NCBI GenBank assembly: GCA_964511535.1 | Contig: CAZEFW010000004.1 | Location: 1-64,000, forward strand | Direction of reading: 5' to 3' | DNA from: CAZCFB01 sp964511535 | Lineage (GTDB): Bacteria; Myxococcota_A; Polyangia; GCA-2747355; CAZCFB01 | DNA length: 64,000 nt | Shown here: positions 55,225 through 63,999 of the stretch, in pieces | Numbering within the stretch: position 1 is the stretch's first letter | Layout: each line of letters starts with the position of its first letter | Translations under genes and position numbers: made by a program | The notes under the pieces: generated by a model | Seen by the model: only the letters and a program-made list of their open reading frames with translations | What the model was told of the DNA's origin: nothing | Databases searched by the model: none

Positions 55225-56682
55225 ATGCGCGCCACCATCACAACCACGCTCACCCTCTCCTTGCTGCTGGCCGTCGCCAGCTGCTCCGACGACACCGGCC
55301 AGCAGCCTGGCCTCGACGCCGGCGTCGACATGCACACCGCGGAGGCCGGCGCCGACGGCGCTCCGCAGCCAGACCAGGGCGCCGCCGCCGGCGCCCACCA
55401 CAAAGAGGTCAACAAGCTGGTCAAGCCGATCATGGACGGCAAGTGGACCGTTGGGCTGGTGGTGGGGTTGCTGAGCGCCAATGGCCAGGAGATCTACAGC
55501 TTCGGCAAGGCGACAAAGGGCGGCGCCGCGCCGGACGGCGACACCCTGTTCGAGATCGGCTCGGTGACCAAGACCTTCACCAGCCTGGCCCTGGCCGACA
55601 TGGCCCAAAAGGGCGAGGTCACCCTGACCCAGAAGGTCAACACCCTGCTGCCGGCGGCCAAGGTCAAGGTGCCGGGCTACAGCGGCCAGGAGATCTCGCT
55701 GACCCACCTGTCCACGCACACTTCCGGCCTGCCGCGCATGCCCACCAACATCAAGCTGGCCAACAACCAAAACCCGTTCGCCGGTTACTACACCGCCGAC
55801 CTGTACAGCTTCCTCAACGCCTACACCCTGCCCCGGGCGCCCGGCGCCTCCTGGGAGTACAGCAACCTCGCCACGGGCCTGCTGGGCCACGCGCTGGCGC
55901 TCAAGGCGAACAAGACCTACGAGGGGCTGATCAAGGACCGCATCACCGTGCCGCTGAAGCTCAAGGACACGGTGATCAAGCTCTCGGCCGCCCAGAAATC
56001 CCGCGCGGCCCAGGGCTATGACTGGGACCTGAAGAGCACGCCGGCGTGGGACTTCGACGTGCTCGCACCGTGCGGCGCCCTCCGCTCGAGCGCGAAGGAC
56101 ATGCTGGCCTACCTGTCGGCCCAGGCCGGCCTCACCAGCACGACCCTGGACAAGGCCATGGCCGAGAGCCACAAGTCACACTACGCGGGCGGCACGCTGG
56201 AGATGGGCCTCGGGTGGATCCACCAGGGCAAGGAAAAGCGCTGGCACAACGGCGGCACTTATGGCTTCGAGACCTTCGCCGGCTTCGACAAGAAGAAGAA
56301 GGTGGGCGTCATCGTGCTGTCCAACGGCTTCACCCTCTGGGGCCCCCAGACCAAGCTCGGCATGGCGCTGCTGAAGATGATGGCCGGCGAGAGCTACAAG
56401 GCGCCCGACATCCCGCCGACCCTCACCCTGCCCACCGCCACCCTCGACAAGTACACGGGGACCTACACCGCCAGCGCCGCCACCGCCGTCATACAGCGCA
56501 ACGGCCCCGACATGAGCTTCTCCATGCAGGGTCAGGGGGTCTACGGCATGTACGCCCGGGCCACCGACAAGTTCTACCTACGCGCCAGCCAGGCGGGCAT
56601 CACCTTCATCAAGGACGCCGCCGGCAAATACAGCTCCTTTGAGCTGTCCACGGCGTCGGGCAAGACGACGTTTACTCGCTAG
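55225..56682 (+). CDS. Serine beta-lactamase-fold lipoprotein
   Basis: A 485-residue protein with lipoprotein signal ending LAVASC. The class C/DD-peptidase fold is present: SVTK in EIGSVTKTFTS (SxxK), YSN in WEYSNLAT, and HNGGTYGFE in place of KTG. A C-terminal 90-residue domain follows (LDKYTGTYTASA, DUF3471-like). Such proteins are often esterases or peptidoglycan amidases rather than true lactamases. ATG 55225 is chosen over 55189 because it gives the signal peptide. It is flanked by two related lipoproteins. Confidence 0.85.
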   Translation: MRATITTTLTLSLLLAVASCSDDTGQQPGLDAGVDMHTAEAGADGAPQPDQGAAAGAHHKEVNKLVKPIMDGKWTVGLVVGLLSANGQEIYSFGKATKGGAAPDGDTLFEIGSVTKTFTSLALADMAQKGEVTLTQKVNTLLPAAKVKVPGYSGQEISLTHLSTHTSGLPRMPTNIKLANNQNPFAGYYTADLYSFLNAYTLPRAPGASWEYSNLATGLLGHALALKANKTYEGLIKDRITVPLKLKDTVIKLSAAQKSRAAQGYDWDLKSTPAWDFDVLAPCGALRSSAKDMLAYLSAQAGLTSTTLDKAMAESHKSHYAGGTLEMGLGWIHQGKEKRWHNGGTYGFETFAGFDKKKKVGVIVLSNGFTLWGPQTKLGMALLKMMAGESYKAPDIPPTLTLPTATLDKYTGTYTASAATAVIQRNGPDMSFSMQGQGVYGMYARATDKFYLRASQAGITFIKDAAGKYSSFELSTASGKTTFTR

Positions 56683-57653
56683 GGCGCGGCCAGCTTCCAG
56701 CGCTCCTTGGCCACCACCTTCGAGGGGTCGGTGACCTTGGCGTCCTTGGCGATGACCCGGGCCACCACGCCGTAGCACTCGGCCATGAACAGGTAGACCT
56801 GGGTGCCGGTCTTGAGCAGCGGGTTGGCCTTGTTGTAGACCTCCTGCTTGACGCTCACCAGAAGGGTGTCGAGGGAGAAGTTGTTGTACAGCTTGAGCGT
56901 GCCCCGCTCGAGCACGCTGACCTCGTACTTCTCCTGCAGCCACACCGGCACGGCGTACTCCATGATGCCGGTGACCGTGGACCCGGAGACGTAGCTCGTC
57001 CCTGCCTCCACCGGGAAGCGGATGGTGTCCAGCGGCGTGGTGTACGAAAAGCGCGTGTGGTTCTTCTTCTCCGACGCGGCCCCCACCAGCTTGAGCGCGG
57101 TGGGGGTCACCTTGAACACGCCGAGCAGGTCGGTCTTGGAGAAGAAGCCGAAGCTGGCCGACAGCTTGCTGGCGTAGGTCGCGCCGGTGAACTTGGGCGC
57201 CGCCCAGGCCGGGATGGCGCCCACCTTCATCACGGTGTTCTTGTCGTCCGAGGCGGCCTTGGTCAGGTCCCAGACCCGCTTGCCGCCCACCACGGCGCCC
57301 TTGAGGTCCAGGGTCAGGCCGGTGCCCAGGGTGACCGTCACCTGGGACGGCACCTTGAAGATCATCTCGGCCCGGGAGATCTTGCCGTCCTGGTTGGCGG
57401 GGCAGGTCAGCCCCGCGTCCCCTCCGTCCGGGGGCCGCATGTCGCCCACCGGCTGCTGATCCGGCGCGCCGTCCGAGCCCAGGTCGGGCCCCGCCTCGGT
57501 GGCCGCCGAGTCCGCCTTGAGCAGGGGCGAGCAGATCCCGTCGGCGCAGACCATGCCCGGCCCGCACTCCGTGTCTCGCACGCACTTGGCGCCCGTCTCC
57601 TCACACCCGCCCATCGCCGCCATCAACAGCAGCGCGGCCAGCAATCTCGTCAT
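56679..57653 (-). CDS. Lipoprotein, paralogue of the one at 54336
   Basis: A 324-residue lipoprotein (MTRLLAALLLMAAMGGC) with a Cys-rich EGF-like start (CVRDTECGPGMVCADGIC), an Asp-rich linker and an EF-hand-like CPANQDGKISRAEM. It shares the domain of the 54336 lipoprotein. The start 57653 is preferred over ATG 57662 because GGAG lies 6 bases before it. It overlaps the beta-lactamase-fold gene by four bases at the 3' end and lies 11 bp after phaR. Confidence 0.75.
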   Translation of the reverse strand: MTRLLAALLLMAAMGGCEETGAKCVRDTECGPGMVCADGICSPLLKADSAATEAGPDLGSDGAPDQQPVGDMRPPDGGDAGLTCPANQDGKISRAEMIFKVPSQVTVTLGTGLTLDLKGAVVGGKRVWDLTKAASDDKNTVMKVGAIPAWAAPKFTGATYASKLSASFGFFSKTDLLGVFKVTPTALKLVGAASEKKNHTRFSYTTPLDTIRFPVEAGTSYVSGSTVTGIMEYAVPVWLQEKYEVSVLERGTLKLYNNFSLDTLLVSVKQEVYNKANPLLKTGTQVYLFMAECYGVVARVIAKDAKVTDPSKVVAKERWKLAAP

Positions 57654-57664
57654 GTTCTCCATGG

Positions 57665-58303
57665 CTACTTCTTCTTGTCGTCAACCAGCTGGGCCATCAT
57701 CTGCTGCATCTGGGCCATCTGCTGCTTGAGCAGCTCCAGCTCGGCGCTGCCCGCCTCCGGGGCCGGCGCCTCGGCGGCCACCACCGGCTCCGGCGCGGGG
57801 GGCGCCTCCTCGGCAGGGGGCGGGGCCGCTTCTGCCGGCGGCGCCTCGGGCGTATCACCCGCCATGGGGGCAGCGCCCGGGAACCCCGGGGCTGGCCCCT
57901 GCTGCCCCATGTTCATCGGGTTCATCATCCAGCTCATGGGGTTGAGCAGCCCCCCGGCGACCTGCCGGTACTGCTGCTCGAACTGGCGCTGGGCCTGCAA
58001 AAAGGAGTCGAGGCTGAACGTGAGGTAGCGGTGCAGCGGCTCCCGGATGGCGGCGTCACTGTACTTGATGACGTTCTTGAGGAAGGAGACGGGCAGCATG
58101 TCCGCGTCCTTTTCCTGCTCGGAGATGATCTGCAGCAGCACGCCCTTGGTCAGGTCAGCGCCGGACTTGTCGTCCACCACCCGCACGTCGCGGCCGCTCT
58201 GGATCATCTGGGCCAGGTCGTTCAGCGTGATGTAGCGGCTGTTCTCCGTGTCGTAAAGGCGCCGGTTCCCGTACTTCTTGATAACCACCGTGGGCTCTTT
58301 CAT
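57665..58303 (-). CDS. phaR: PHA accumulation regulator PhaR
   Basis: A 212-residue DNA-binding regulator. The N-terminal domain VVIKKYGNRRLYDTENSRYI, TLNDLAQMIQSGRDVRVVD and GVLLQIISEQE is the PHB_acc_N signature of PhaR. Residues 75-125 continue the PHB_acc region (SFLKNVIKYSDAAIREPLHRY). The C-terminal half is Pro/Ala/Glu-rich and ends in a coiled coil (LELLKQQMAQMQQMMAQLV). PhaR senses polyhydroxyalkanoate granules and represses phasin and its own gene. GGAGACG precedes the ATG. It is divergent from the SDR gene. Confidence 0.88.
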   Translation of the reverse strand: MKEPTVVIKKYGNRRLYDTENSRYITLNDLAQMIQSGRDVRVVDDKSGADLTKGVLLQIISEQEKDADMLPVSFLKNVIKYSDAAIREPLHRYLTFSLDSFLQAQRQFEQQYRQVAGGLLNPMSWMMNPMNMGQQGPAPGFPGAAPMAGDTPEAPPAEAAPPPAEEAPPAPEPVVAAEAPAPEAGSAELELLKQQMAQMQQMMAQLVDDKKK

Positions 58304-58403
58304 GTTGCATCGTCTCCAGGTCGCATGAGCAACTGCAATACCGACTTTGTTTGCAACAGCGTAAGGGATATCACCTCACCTTGCAATGGGTTATTGGGTT
58401 TTT

Positions 58404-58417
58404 GCTGCACTGCACAA
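58404..58417. promoter_or_regulatory. TGC-rich palindrome between phaR and the SDR gene
   Basis: GCTGCACTGCACAA holds the palindrome TGCACTGCA (58406-58414). More TTGCAA/GTTGCA motifs lie at 58305, 58334, 58351 and 58381. This cluster is the expected place for PhaR autoregulation and control of the SDR gene. Confidence 0.5.
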
Positions 58418-58426
58418 TTTTTTCTG

Positions 58427-58454
58427 TTGAATATTTCAACGCGACTGCTACCGT
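58427..58454 (+). promoter_or_regulatory. Possible promoter of the SDR gene
   Basis: TTGAAT at 58427-58432, 16 bp, TACCGT at 58449-58454, about 40 bases before the ATG. The -35 lies inside the palindrome GTTGAATATTTCAAC (58426-58440). Confidence 0.45.
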
Positions 58455-58494
58455 GCATTTGACGCATAGCACAAACAAGCGAGGAAAGGATCCC

Positions 58495-59262
58495 ATGAGA
58501 CTAGACGACACGCGAATCATCATCACCGGAGCTGCCAGCGGAATGGGCCGCCACTTCGCACTTTCACTCTGCAGGGACGGCGCGGCGGTTGCCGCCATGG
58601 ATGTCAACGACGAGGGCCTCGGGGTCCTGGCCACCGAGGCCCAGGGCCTGCCCGGGACGCTGCGGACCTACAGCGGCAGCGTGGCCAGCGAGCAGGACGC
58701 CATCGACACCGTCAAGCAGGCCTCCGAGGATCTCGGCGGCATCAACGGCCTGGTCAACAACGCGGGGATCTTCCGCGACGGGCTCCTGGTGAAGCTGGAC
58801 AGGAAGACCGGCGAGGTCAAGAAGATGTCCCTGGCCAACTGGCAGGCGGTCATCGACGTGGATCTCACCGGCCCGTTCCTGATGACCCGGGAGGTCGCCG
58901 CCCAGATGCTGGAGAAGAAGATCTCCCCCGGGGTGATCATCAACATCTCCTCGGTCAGCCGCCACGGCAACATGGGGCAGTCCAACTACTCGGCGGCCAA
59001 GGCCGGGCTGGTGGCCGACACCCGGCTGTGGGCCAACGAGCTGTGCCGCCACGGTATCCGCGTGGGCGCCATCGCCCCGGGGTTCGTGAGGACCCCGATC
59101 CTGGAGGGGATGCGCCCCGAGATGCTGGACAAGATGGTGAGCAAGGTGCCCGTGCGGCGCCTGGGCGAGCCCGAGGAGCTGTATCAGGGGGTGCGCTTCA
59201 TCATCGAGAACGACTTCTTCACCGCCCGCTGCCTCGACCTGGACGGCGGCGTGGACCTGTAG
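58495..59262 (+). CDS. Short-chain dehydrogenase/reductase (FabG/PhaB-like)
   Basis: A 255-residue classical SDR: ITGAASGMGRHFA (NADP motif), NNAGIFRDG, ISSVSRHGNMG (Ser), YSAAKAGL (Tyr, Lys) and APGFVRTPI. Enzymes of this type reduce 3-oxoacyl thioesters, including acetoacetyl-CoA in polyhydroxyalkanoate synthesis (PhaB). The divergent phaR gene supports that use; fatty acid synthesis is the alternative. The ATG 58495 follows AGGAAAGGA. A longer frame upstream runs through the promoter and is not coding. Confidence 0.87.
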   Translation: MRLDDTRIIITGAASGMGRHFALSLCRDGAAVAAMDVNDEGLGVLATEAQGLPGTLRTYSGSVASEQDAIDTVKQASEDLGGINGLVNNAGIFRDGLLVKLDRKTGEVKKMSLANWQAVIDVDLTGPFLMTREVAAQMLEKKISPGVIINISSVSRHGNMGQSNYSAAKAGLVADTRLWANELCRHGIRVGAIAPGFVRTPILEGMRPEMLDKMVSKVPVRRLGEPEELYQGVRFIIENDFFTARCLDLDGGVDL

Positions 59263-59299
59263 CCGGGAGTCAGGAGTCGAGAGTTTCCCGCCAACAAAT

Positions 59300-59339
59300 C
59301 TGGCATTCTGGCATTCTGGCATCCTGGCATCCTGGCATT
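59300..59339. repeat. Octanucleotide tandem array D, unit CTGGCATT
   Basis: Five units, CTGGCATT, CTGGCATT, CTGGCATC, CTGGCATC, CTGGCATT, lie 14 bases before the -10 box of the phosphoesterase gene. The unit is the reverse complement of the unit in arrays A and C. Confidence 0.8.
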
Positions 59340-59353
59340 GCAGTCAGGTGCGC

Positions 59354-59359
59354 TATGAT
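59354..59359 (+). promoter_or_regulatory. -10 box of the phosphoesterase gene
   Basis: TATGAT, 28 bases before the start codon. The place for a -35 box falls within the octanucleotide array and does not match the consensus. Confidence 0.4.
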
Positions 59360-59386
59360 AGTCATCGCCTTACAAGGAGATGACCG

Positions 59387-60880
59387 ATGGCGCGCAGACT
59401 CTGGTGGGGGGTTCTGGCTGCACTTCTGCTGACCTTTTCGCCCGCCGGCGCCGGCGCCCAGAAGATCACCAAGGGCCCGTACCTGCAGTGGGTCACCCCC
59501 AGCTCGATCTACGTGGTGTGGGAGCAGGACAAGGCCTCCAAGCCCGAGATTCGCTACGGGCTGTCCAAGACCTACACCGCAAAGGCGACCTCCAGCGCCA
59601 GCGCCAAGCGCCATGAGGTCAAGCTCAGCGGGCTGGTGCCCAACACCACCTACTACTACGCGGTCTATCAGGGCAACGCCAAGCTGTCGGCCGACCTGAC
59701 CTTGCCCACCGCGGTCAAGGCGGGCACCGCCTTCCGCTTCGTGGTGCTCGGCGACACCCGCACCGACAAGAAGGCCCACACCGACGTGGTCACCGCCATC
59801 TCGCTGGAGCAGAACGTGCGGTTCTATCTCAACACCGGCGACCTGGTATCAAGCGGCGAGATCCAGTCCCAGTGGGACGAGTTCTTCAACATCGAGAAGC
59901 TGCTCATCTCCCACGTGCCCCTGTTCCCGGTCATCGGCAACCACGACGAAAAGAGCGGCAAGGCGACGCTGTACAAGAAGCTGTTCGTGCTGCCCACCAA
60001 CAGCCCCGACCCGGAGGAGTACTACTCCTTCGACTACGGCAACGTGCACTTCCTGGTGCTCGACGGCCATGTCAACGTGGACGAGTGGTACAAGTGCGCG
60101 CTGAAGCTGAAGTTCTACGACGGCTGCTTCGACGAGAAGCAAGACAAGTGGCTCAAGGCCGACCTGAAGAAGGCCAAGGCGAACACCAAGATCGACCACA
60201 TCTTCGTGCTGGTGCACATGGGCCCCTACAGCTCCAAGCCGGGGCGCATGGGCTACGCCCAGATGCGGGACCTGATGCCCACCTTCAAGTCCCACGGCGT
60301 GACCATGGTGATCAGCGGGCATGACCACTACTACGAGCACGGCACCAGCAACAACGGCATCCCGTACGTCATCTCCGGGGGCGGCGGCGCGCCGCTGTAC
60401 AGCATCGGCAAGCCCTCGCCGCTGTTTCCGCACAAGGTGATCTACAACAAGAGCGGCTACCACTACCTGACCATCGACGTGAACGGCAAGTACGTCCATG
60501 TGAAGGCCAAGAGCCCCAAGGGCGTCAAGATGGAGGAGTTCTACTTCAACAAGCCGCCCATCCCTCCGCCCAAGGACGCCGGCGTGGCCGACGCGGGGAC
60601 CGCGGCCGACCAGGCGGTGGTCGCGGACAGCAAGGCCGCGGCTGACAAGGCCGCGGCCAAGGCAGACAAGGCCAAGGGCGCCGATCAGGCCTCCACGAGC
60701 GATGGTCCGGCCAAGGGCGCCGACAGCGCCAGCGCCAGCGCGGACGGCAAGGTCGCCACGCCGCCGGGCGACACCGGCGACGACGGCTGCTCCTGCCGCG
60801 CGGGCGGTCAGGGCCCGGGCGCAGGCCTCGGCCTGCTCCTGGCGGCCATGTTGTTGTGGGTCAGGAGGAGACGGCGCTAG
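59387..60880 (+). CDS. Secreted metallophosphoesterase with FN3 domain and MYXO-CTERM tail
   Basis: A 497-residue protein with a signal peptide (MARRLWWGVLAALLLTFSPAGAGA). Residues 25-110 are a fibronectin-like domain as in purple acid phosphatases. The metallophosphoesterase core follows: GDTRTD, NTGDLVSSG, GNHDE, VLVHMGPYS and SGHDHYYEHG. A 90-residue Ala/Asp/Lys linker leads to DDGCSCRAGG, one hydrophobic helix and RRRRR, the MYXO-CTERM sorting signal. It acts on the cell surface; the substrate is unknown. AAGGAG precedes the start codon. The stop codon overlaps the convergent gene's stop. Confidence 0.9.
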   Translation: MARRLWWGVLAALLLTFSPAGAGAQKITKGPYLQWVTPSSIYVVWEQDKASKPEIRYGLSKTYTAKATSSASAKRHEVKLSGLVPNTTYYYAVYQGNAKLSADLTLPTAVKAGTAFRFVVLGDTRTDKKAHTDVVTAISLEQNVRFYLNTGDLVSSGEIQSQWDEFFNIEKLLISHVPLFPVIGNHDEKSGKATLYKKLFVLPTNSPDPEEYYSFDYGNVHFLVLDGHVNVDEWYKCALKLKFYDGCFDEKQDKWLKADLKKAKANTKIDHIFVLVHMGPYSSKPGRMGYAQMRDLMPTFKSHGVTMVISGHDHYYEHGTSNNGIPYVISGGGGAPLYSIGKPSPLFPHKVIYNKSGYHYLTIDVNGKYVHVKAKSPKGVKMEEFYFNKPPIPPPKDAGVADAGTAADQAVVADSKAAADKAAAKADKAKGADQASTSDGPAKGADSASASADGKVATPPGDTGDDGCSCRAGGQGPGAGLGLLLAAMLLWVRRRRR

Positions 60881-63800
60881 CGGCGACGGCGCCGCAGCAG
60901 CAGCCCCAGCGCAACCAGCAGCCAGAGCGGCGCGGCCCCTGCGCCCGGGCCGGCGCGGCAGCTGCACCCGTCGTCGCCGGGCGGCGTCGGGGTTGTGACC
61001 ACCGCGTCCGCCTTGGCCGAGCTGTCAGCGCCCGGTGAGCCCGCCTCTTTGCCCGCGCCCGCTTCGGCGGCCGACGCCTCGAGCGCTCCGCCCTCGAGCG
61101 CGCCGCCCTCGAGCGCTCCGCCTTCGAGCGCTCCGCCTTCGAGCGCTCCGCCCTCGAGCGCGCCGCCCTCCGCGGCCGCCTGGTCCACAGCGGCGAGGTC
61201 CGCCCCCTGATCGGATGCCGAAAGATCGGCCGCCGCGTCGGGCACGCCCGCATCCACCCCGGCCTCGGGGCCCGCGTCAACGGCCGCGTCCGCGCCGCCG
61301 TCCCCCACCCCGGCGTCCGAGGAGGCCAGGCACTTGCCCGCCTGGCATGTGCCAGCGCCCAGCTGGCAGCTGGTGCCGTTGGGCATGAACAGGTCGGCAG
61401 GGCAGGTGGTGGAGACCCCGGAGCACTGCTCCGACAGATCGCACTCACCGGCCGCCAGGCGGCAGGTCAGCCCCTTGGGCGCGAAGAAGTCGGGCGGGCA
61501 GGCGATGGCGCTGCCGCTGCAGGTCTCGGCCTTGTCGCACGGCCCGCTGGCCGCCCGGCATGACGTGCCCGCGCTCTCGTACTGATCCGCGGGGCAGGGC
61601 TTGGCGTTGCCGTCGCACGCCTCGGCCTTGTCGCATGAACCGGCCGCCGCCCGGCAGGCGGTGCCTGCGGGCTCCACCCCGTCTGCAGGACAGGTCGCGG
61701 TGAGCCCGTCGCAGGTCTCGGTGGCGTCGCACAGGTCGCTGGCCGTGCGGCAGGTGGTCCCCTGGGCTTGCAGCTTGTCTGCCGGGCAGCTCTTGAGCGT
61801 CCCGTCGCAGGTCTCGGCCGCATCGCACAGCCCGGTGGCCTGCCTGCAGACCGTCCCGGCCGGCTCGGCCTTGTCCGCCGGGCACAGCTTGGTCGACCCG
61901 TCGCAGGTCTCGATCAGGTCGCACAGGTCGGTGGCGGTGCGGCAGGTGGTCCCCTGGGCCTGCACGGCGTCAGCCGGGCAGAAGTTGGCCAGGCCGGTGC
62001 ACACCTCGGCCTGGTCACACGGCCCGCTGGCCGCCCGGCACGACGTGCCCTGGGGCTGCAGCTTGTCTGCAGGGCAAAGCTTGCTGCTGCCGTCGCACGC
62101 CTCGGCCACATCGCAGACATCCACCACCGCGCGGCAGGTCACGCCAGCCTTGCTGACCAGATCGGGCGGACAGGTCAACTTCACCCCGTCACAGGTCTCG
62201 GCGGCGTCACACTGCCCTGCCGCCGCCCGGCACACCGCGCCCGAGGCCTTCAGCTTGTCGGGCGGGCACTGGGCCGAGGCGCCGGTGCACAGCTCGGCCG
62301 CATCGCACACGCCCGCCGGCCCGCGGCACACCGCCCCGACCTTCAGCTTGTCCGACGGACAGCTGGCCGTGGTCCCGGTACACACCTCGGCCAGATCGCA
62401 CACCCCCTGGGCGGTGCGGCACACGGTGTTGAGCGCCTTGAGGCCGTCACCCGGGCACGCCGCGGCCGTGCCCGTGCAGAACTCCGCCTCGTCGCAGTCG
62501 CCGGCCGGCGCGCGGCACAGCGCGCTGGCGGGCTCGAACCCGTCAGCCGGACACTTGCCCGACAGCCCGTCACAGGACTCGGCCAGGTCGCACACCCCGG
62601 CCTTGGCCCGGCACAGCGCCCCCGCGCCCCGGATCTTGTCCGCCGGGCAGGCCTTGCTGGTGCCGTCACAGGTCTCGGCCAGGTCGCAGGCCCCCACCGA
62701 GGCCCGACAGAGCGCGCCCGCGCTCTTGATCTTGTCCGCGGGGCAGGAAACCGACGTCCCGGAGCAGGTCTCCGCTGCATCGCACTCATCGCTGGCCGCG
62801 CGGCAGGCGTAGCCCGACGCCCGGTACTTGTCCGCCGGGCAGCTGGTGGCGGTGCCATCGCAGGTCTCCGCTGCATCGCACAGGCCGGCCGCGGCGCGAC
62901 ACACCGCGCCCGAGGAGAACACCGTGCAAGTCCCGTCGGCGCTGGCCCCGAGGTTCTTGCGGCACGCCTGGCAGTCCGCGGCCGAGCCTCCGCACGCCTT
63001 GTCGCAGCACACCCCGTCGGCGCAGAAGCCGCTCTGGCACTCGCCGGCGCTGGCACAGGGGTCGCCGTTGGGCCGGGCGCACGCCTTGCCGAACACGTAC
63101 GCCGCCCCGCGCTGCGCCCCGTTGACCAGGCCCTTGATGGCCCCCGACACCAGGATCTCGTTGCCCAGCGCGTTGCGCCCGAACTCCGCGCCGACCGTGG
63201 CGTTGGACGCCTTGAGTTTCTGGGTCTCGGCCCAGGTGGTGCCGGTCCGGGAGAACATGTAGACGGCCCCCGAGTTGCCCGCCACGTCGTCTTCGAACAG
63301 CGCCCCCACGGCCAGGGTGGCGCCGTACAGCGCCACGTCCGCGCCGAACCGATCCCCGGCGCCGCCGTCGGACGCGGTGAGTTTCTGCGCCTGGCTCCAG
63401 GTGGTCCCGCTGCGGGTGAACATGTACACCGAGCCCGAGTCGGTCCCCTTGTCGTCGTCCCTGTCGGCGCCGATGGCCACGGTGCTTCCCGCCAGGGCGA
63501 TCCAGCGGCCGAAGCCATCCCCCGCCGCGCCGTCCGAGGCGGTGAGCTTCTGTTTCTGGCTCCAGGTGGCGCCGCTGCGCGTGAACACGTAGGCCGCCCC
63601 CTGGTCCGCCTTCCCCCCCACGTCGATGGACGCCGAGCCGGCGATGATGGTGTCCCCCTCCAGGTCCAGCGCCCAGCCGAACCGATCCAGCGCCGCGCCG
63701 TCCGACGGGGCGAGCTCCTGCTTCCAGCTCCAGGTGGTGCCGCTGCGAGAGAAGACCTGCACCGCCCCCGAGGCGTTGGCCTTGGGGTCGTCGTGCTTGG

Positions 63801-63999
63801 CGCCGAAGGCGGCCCAGCTGCCGCTGATGCGCGCCGGGAAGCCGAAGTTGTCCCCCGCCTTGATGGCCCACGGGTAGAGCACCTGCGTCTCGGTCCAGGT
63901 GGTGCCGCTGCGCGCGAACACGAAGGCCGCCCCGCCGCTCTTCTTGTTCCCCATGGACACGAAGTTGTCCGCCCCCACCACGGCGGTGGCGCCCTCGAT
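60877..63999 (-). CDS. Giant FG-GAP / disintegrin-like repeat protein with MYXO-CTERM tail, 5' end outside the window
   Basis: The frame is open to the right edge, so the N-terminus is missing. Visible order: at least five FG-GAP-type repeats (SDGAAGDGFGRWIALAG, VAIGADRDDD); a Cys-rich linker (CASAGECQSGFCADGVCCD); sixteen repeats of 31-32 residues of the form CRAAxGxCDxAExCDGxxxxCPADK plus one degenerate copy; an Asp/Ala linker; six GGALE pentapeptides; and DDGCSCRAGP, a membrane helix and RRRRR. The Cys spacing matches eukaryotic disintegrin-like modules. It should be anchored on the cell surface, probably for adhesion. The C-terminus lies against the phosphoesterase gene. Confidence 0.88.
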   Translation of the reverse strand: MEGATAVVGADNFVSMGNKKSGGAAFVFARSGTTWTETQVLYPWAIKAGDNFGFPARISGSWAAFGAKHDDPKANASGAVQVFSRSGTTWSWKQELAPSDGAALDRFGWALDLEGDTIIAGSASIDVGGKADQGAAYVFTRSGATWSQKQKLTASDGAAGDGFGRWIALAGSTVAIGADRDDDKGTDSGSVYMFTRSGTTWSQAQKLTASDGGAGDRFGADVALYGATLAVGALFEDDVAGNSGAVYMFSRTGTTWAETQKLKASNATVGAEFGRNALGNEILVSGAIKGLVNGAQRGAAYVFGKACARPNGDPCASAGECQSGFCADGVCCDKACGGSAADCQACRKNLGASADGTCTVFSSGAVCRAAAGLCDAAETCDGTATSCPADKYRASGYACRAASDECDAAETCSGTSVSCPADKIKSAGALCRASVGACDLAETCDGTSKACPADKIRGAGALCRAKAGVCDLAESCDGLSGKCPADGFEPASALCRAPAGDCDEAEFCTGTAAACPGDGLKALNTVCRTAQGVCDLAEVCTGTTASCPSDKLKVGAVCRGPAGVCDAAELCTGASAQCPPDKLKASGAVCRAAAGQCDAAETCDGVKLTCPPDLVSKAGVTCRAVVDVCDVAEACDGSSKLCPADKLQPQGTSCRAASGPCDQAEVCTGLANFCPADAVQAQGTTCRTATDLCDLIETCDGSTKLCPADKAEPAGTVCRQATGLCDAAETCDGTLKSCPADKLQAQGTTCRTASDLCDATETCDGLTATCPADGVEPAGTACRAAAGSCDKAEACDGNAKPCPADQYESAGTSCRAASGPCDKAETCSGSAIACPPDFFAPKGLTCRLAAGECDLSEQCSGVSTTCPADLFMPNGTSCQLGAGTCQAGKCLASSDAGVGDGGADAAVDAGPEAGVDAGVPDAAADLSASDQGADLAAVDQAAAEGGALEGGALEGGALEGGALEGGALEGGALEASAAEAGAGKEAGSPGADSSAKADAVVTTPTPPGDDGCSCRAGPGAGAAPLWLLVALGLLLRRRRR
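61081..61170 (-). repeat. Six-copy 15-bp coding tandem repeat (GGALE pentapeptides)
   Basis: Six consecutive 15-bp units (GAGCGCTCCGCCCTC with T/C and T/G variants) encode GGALE six times on the minus strand, just before the cell-wall-proximal part of the repeat protein. Such runs change length easily by slippage. Confidence 0.85.
61340..62905 (-). repeat. Sixteen tandem 96-bp coding repeats (disintegrin-like)
   Basis: Units of 93-96 bp each encode CR...CD.AE.C.G....CP.D. The DNA units are diverged but in frame throughout, so selection maintains the protein pattern. They are coding repeats, not a CRISPR array. Confidence 0.85.

Noticed and set aside
61340..62905. Regularly spaced 96-bp repeats that might be taken for a CRISPR-like array or a plus-strand gene
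   Set aside because: They are in-frame codons of the minus-strand disintegrin-like protein. The plus-strand open frame (61601-62812) is an antisense shadow with the same periodicity and no start signal or family match.
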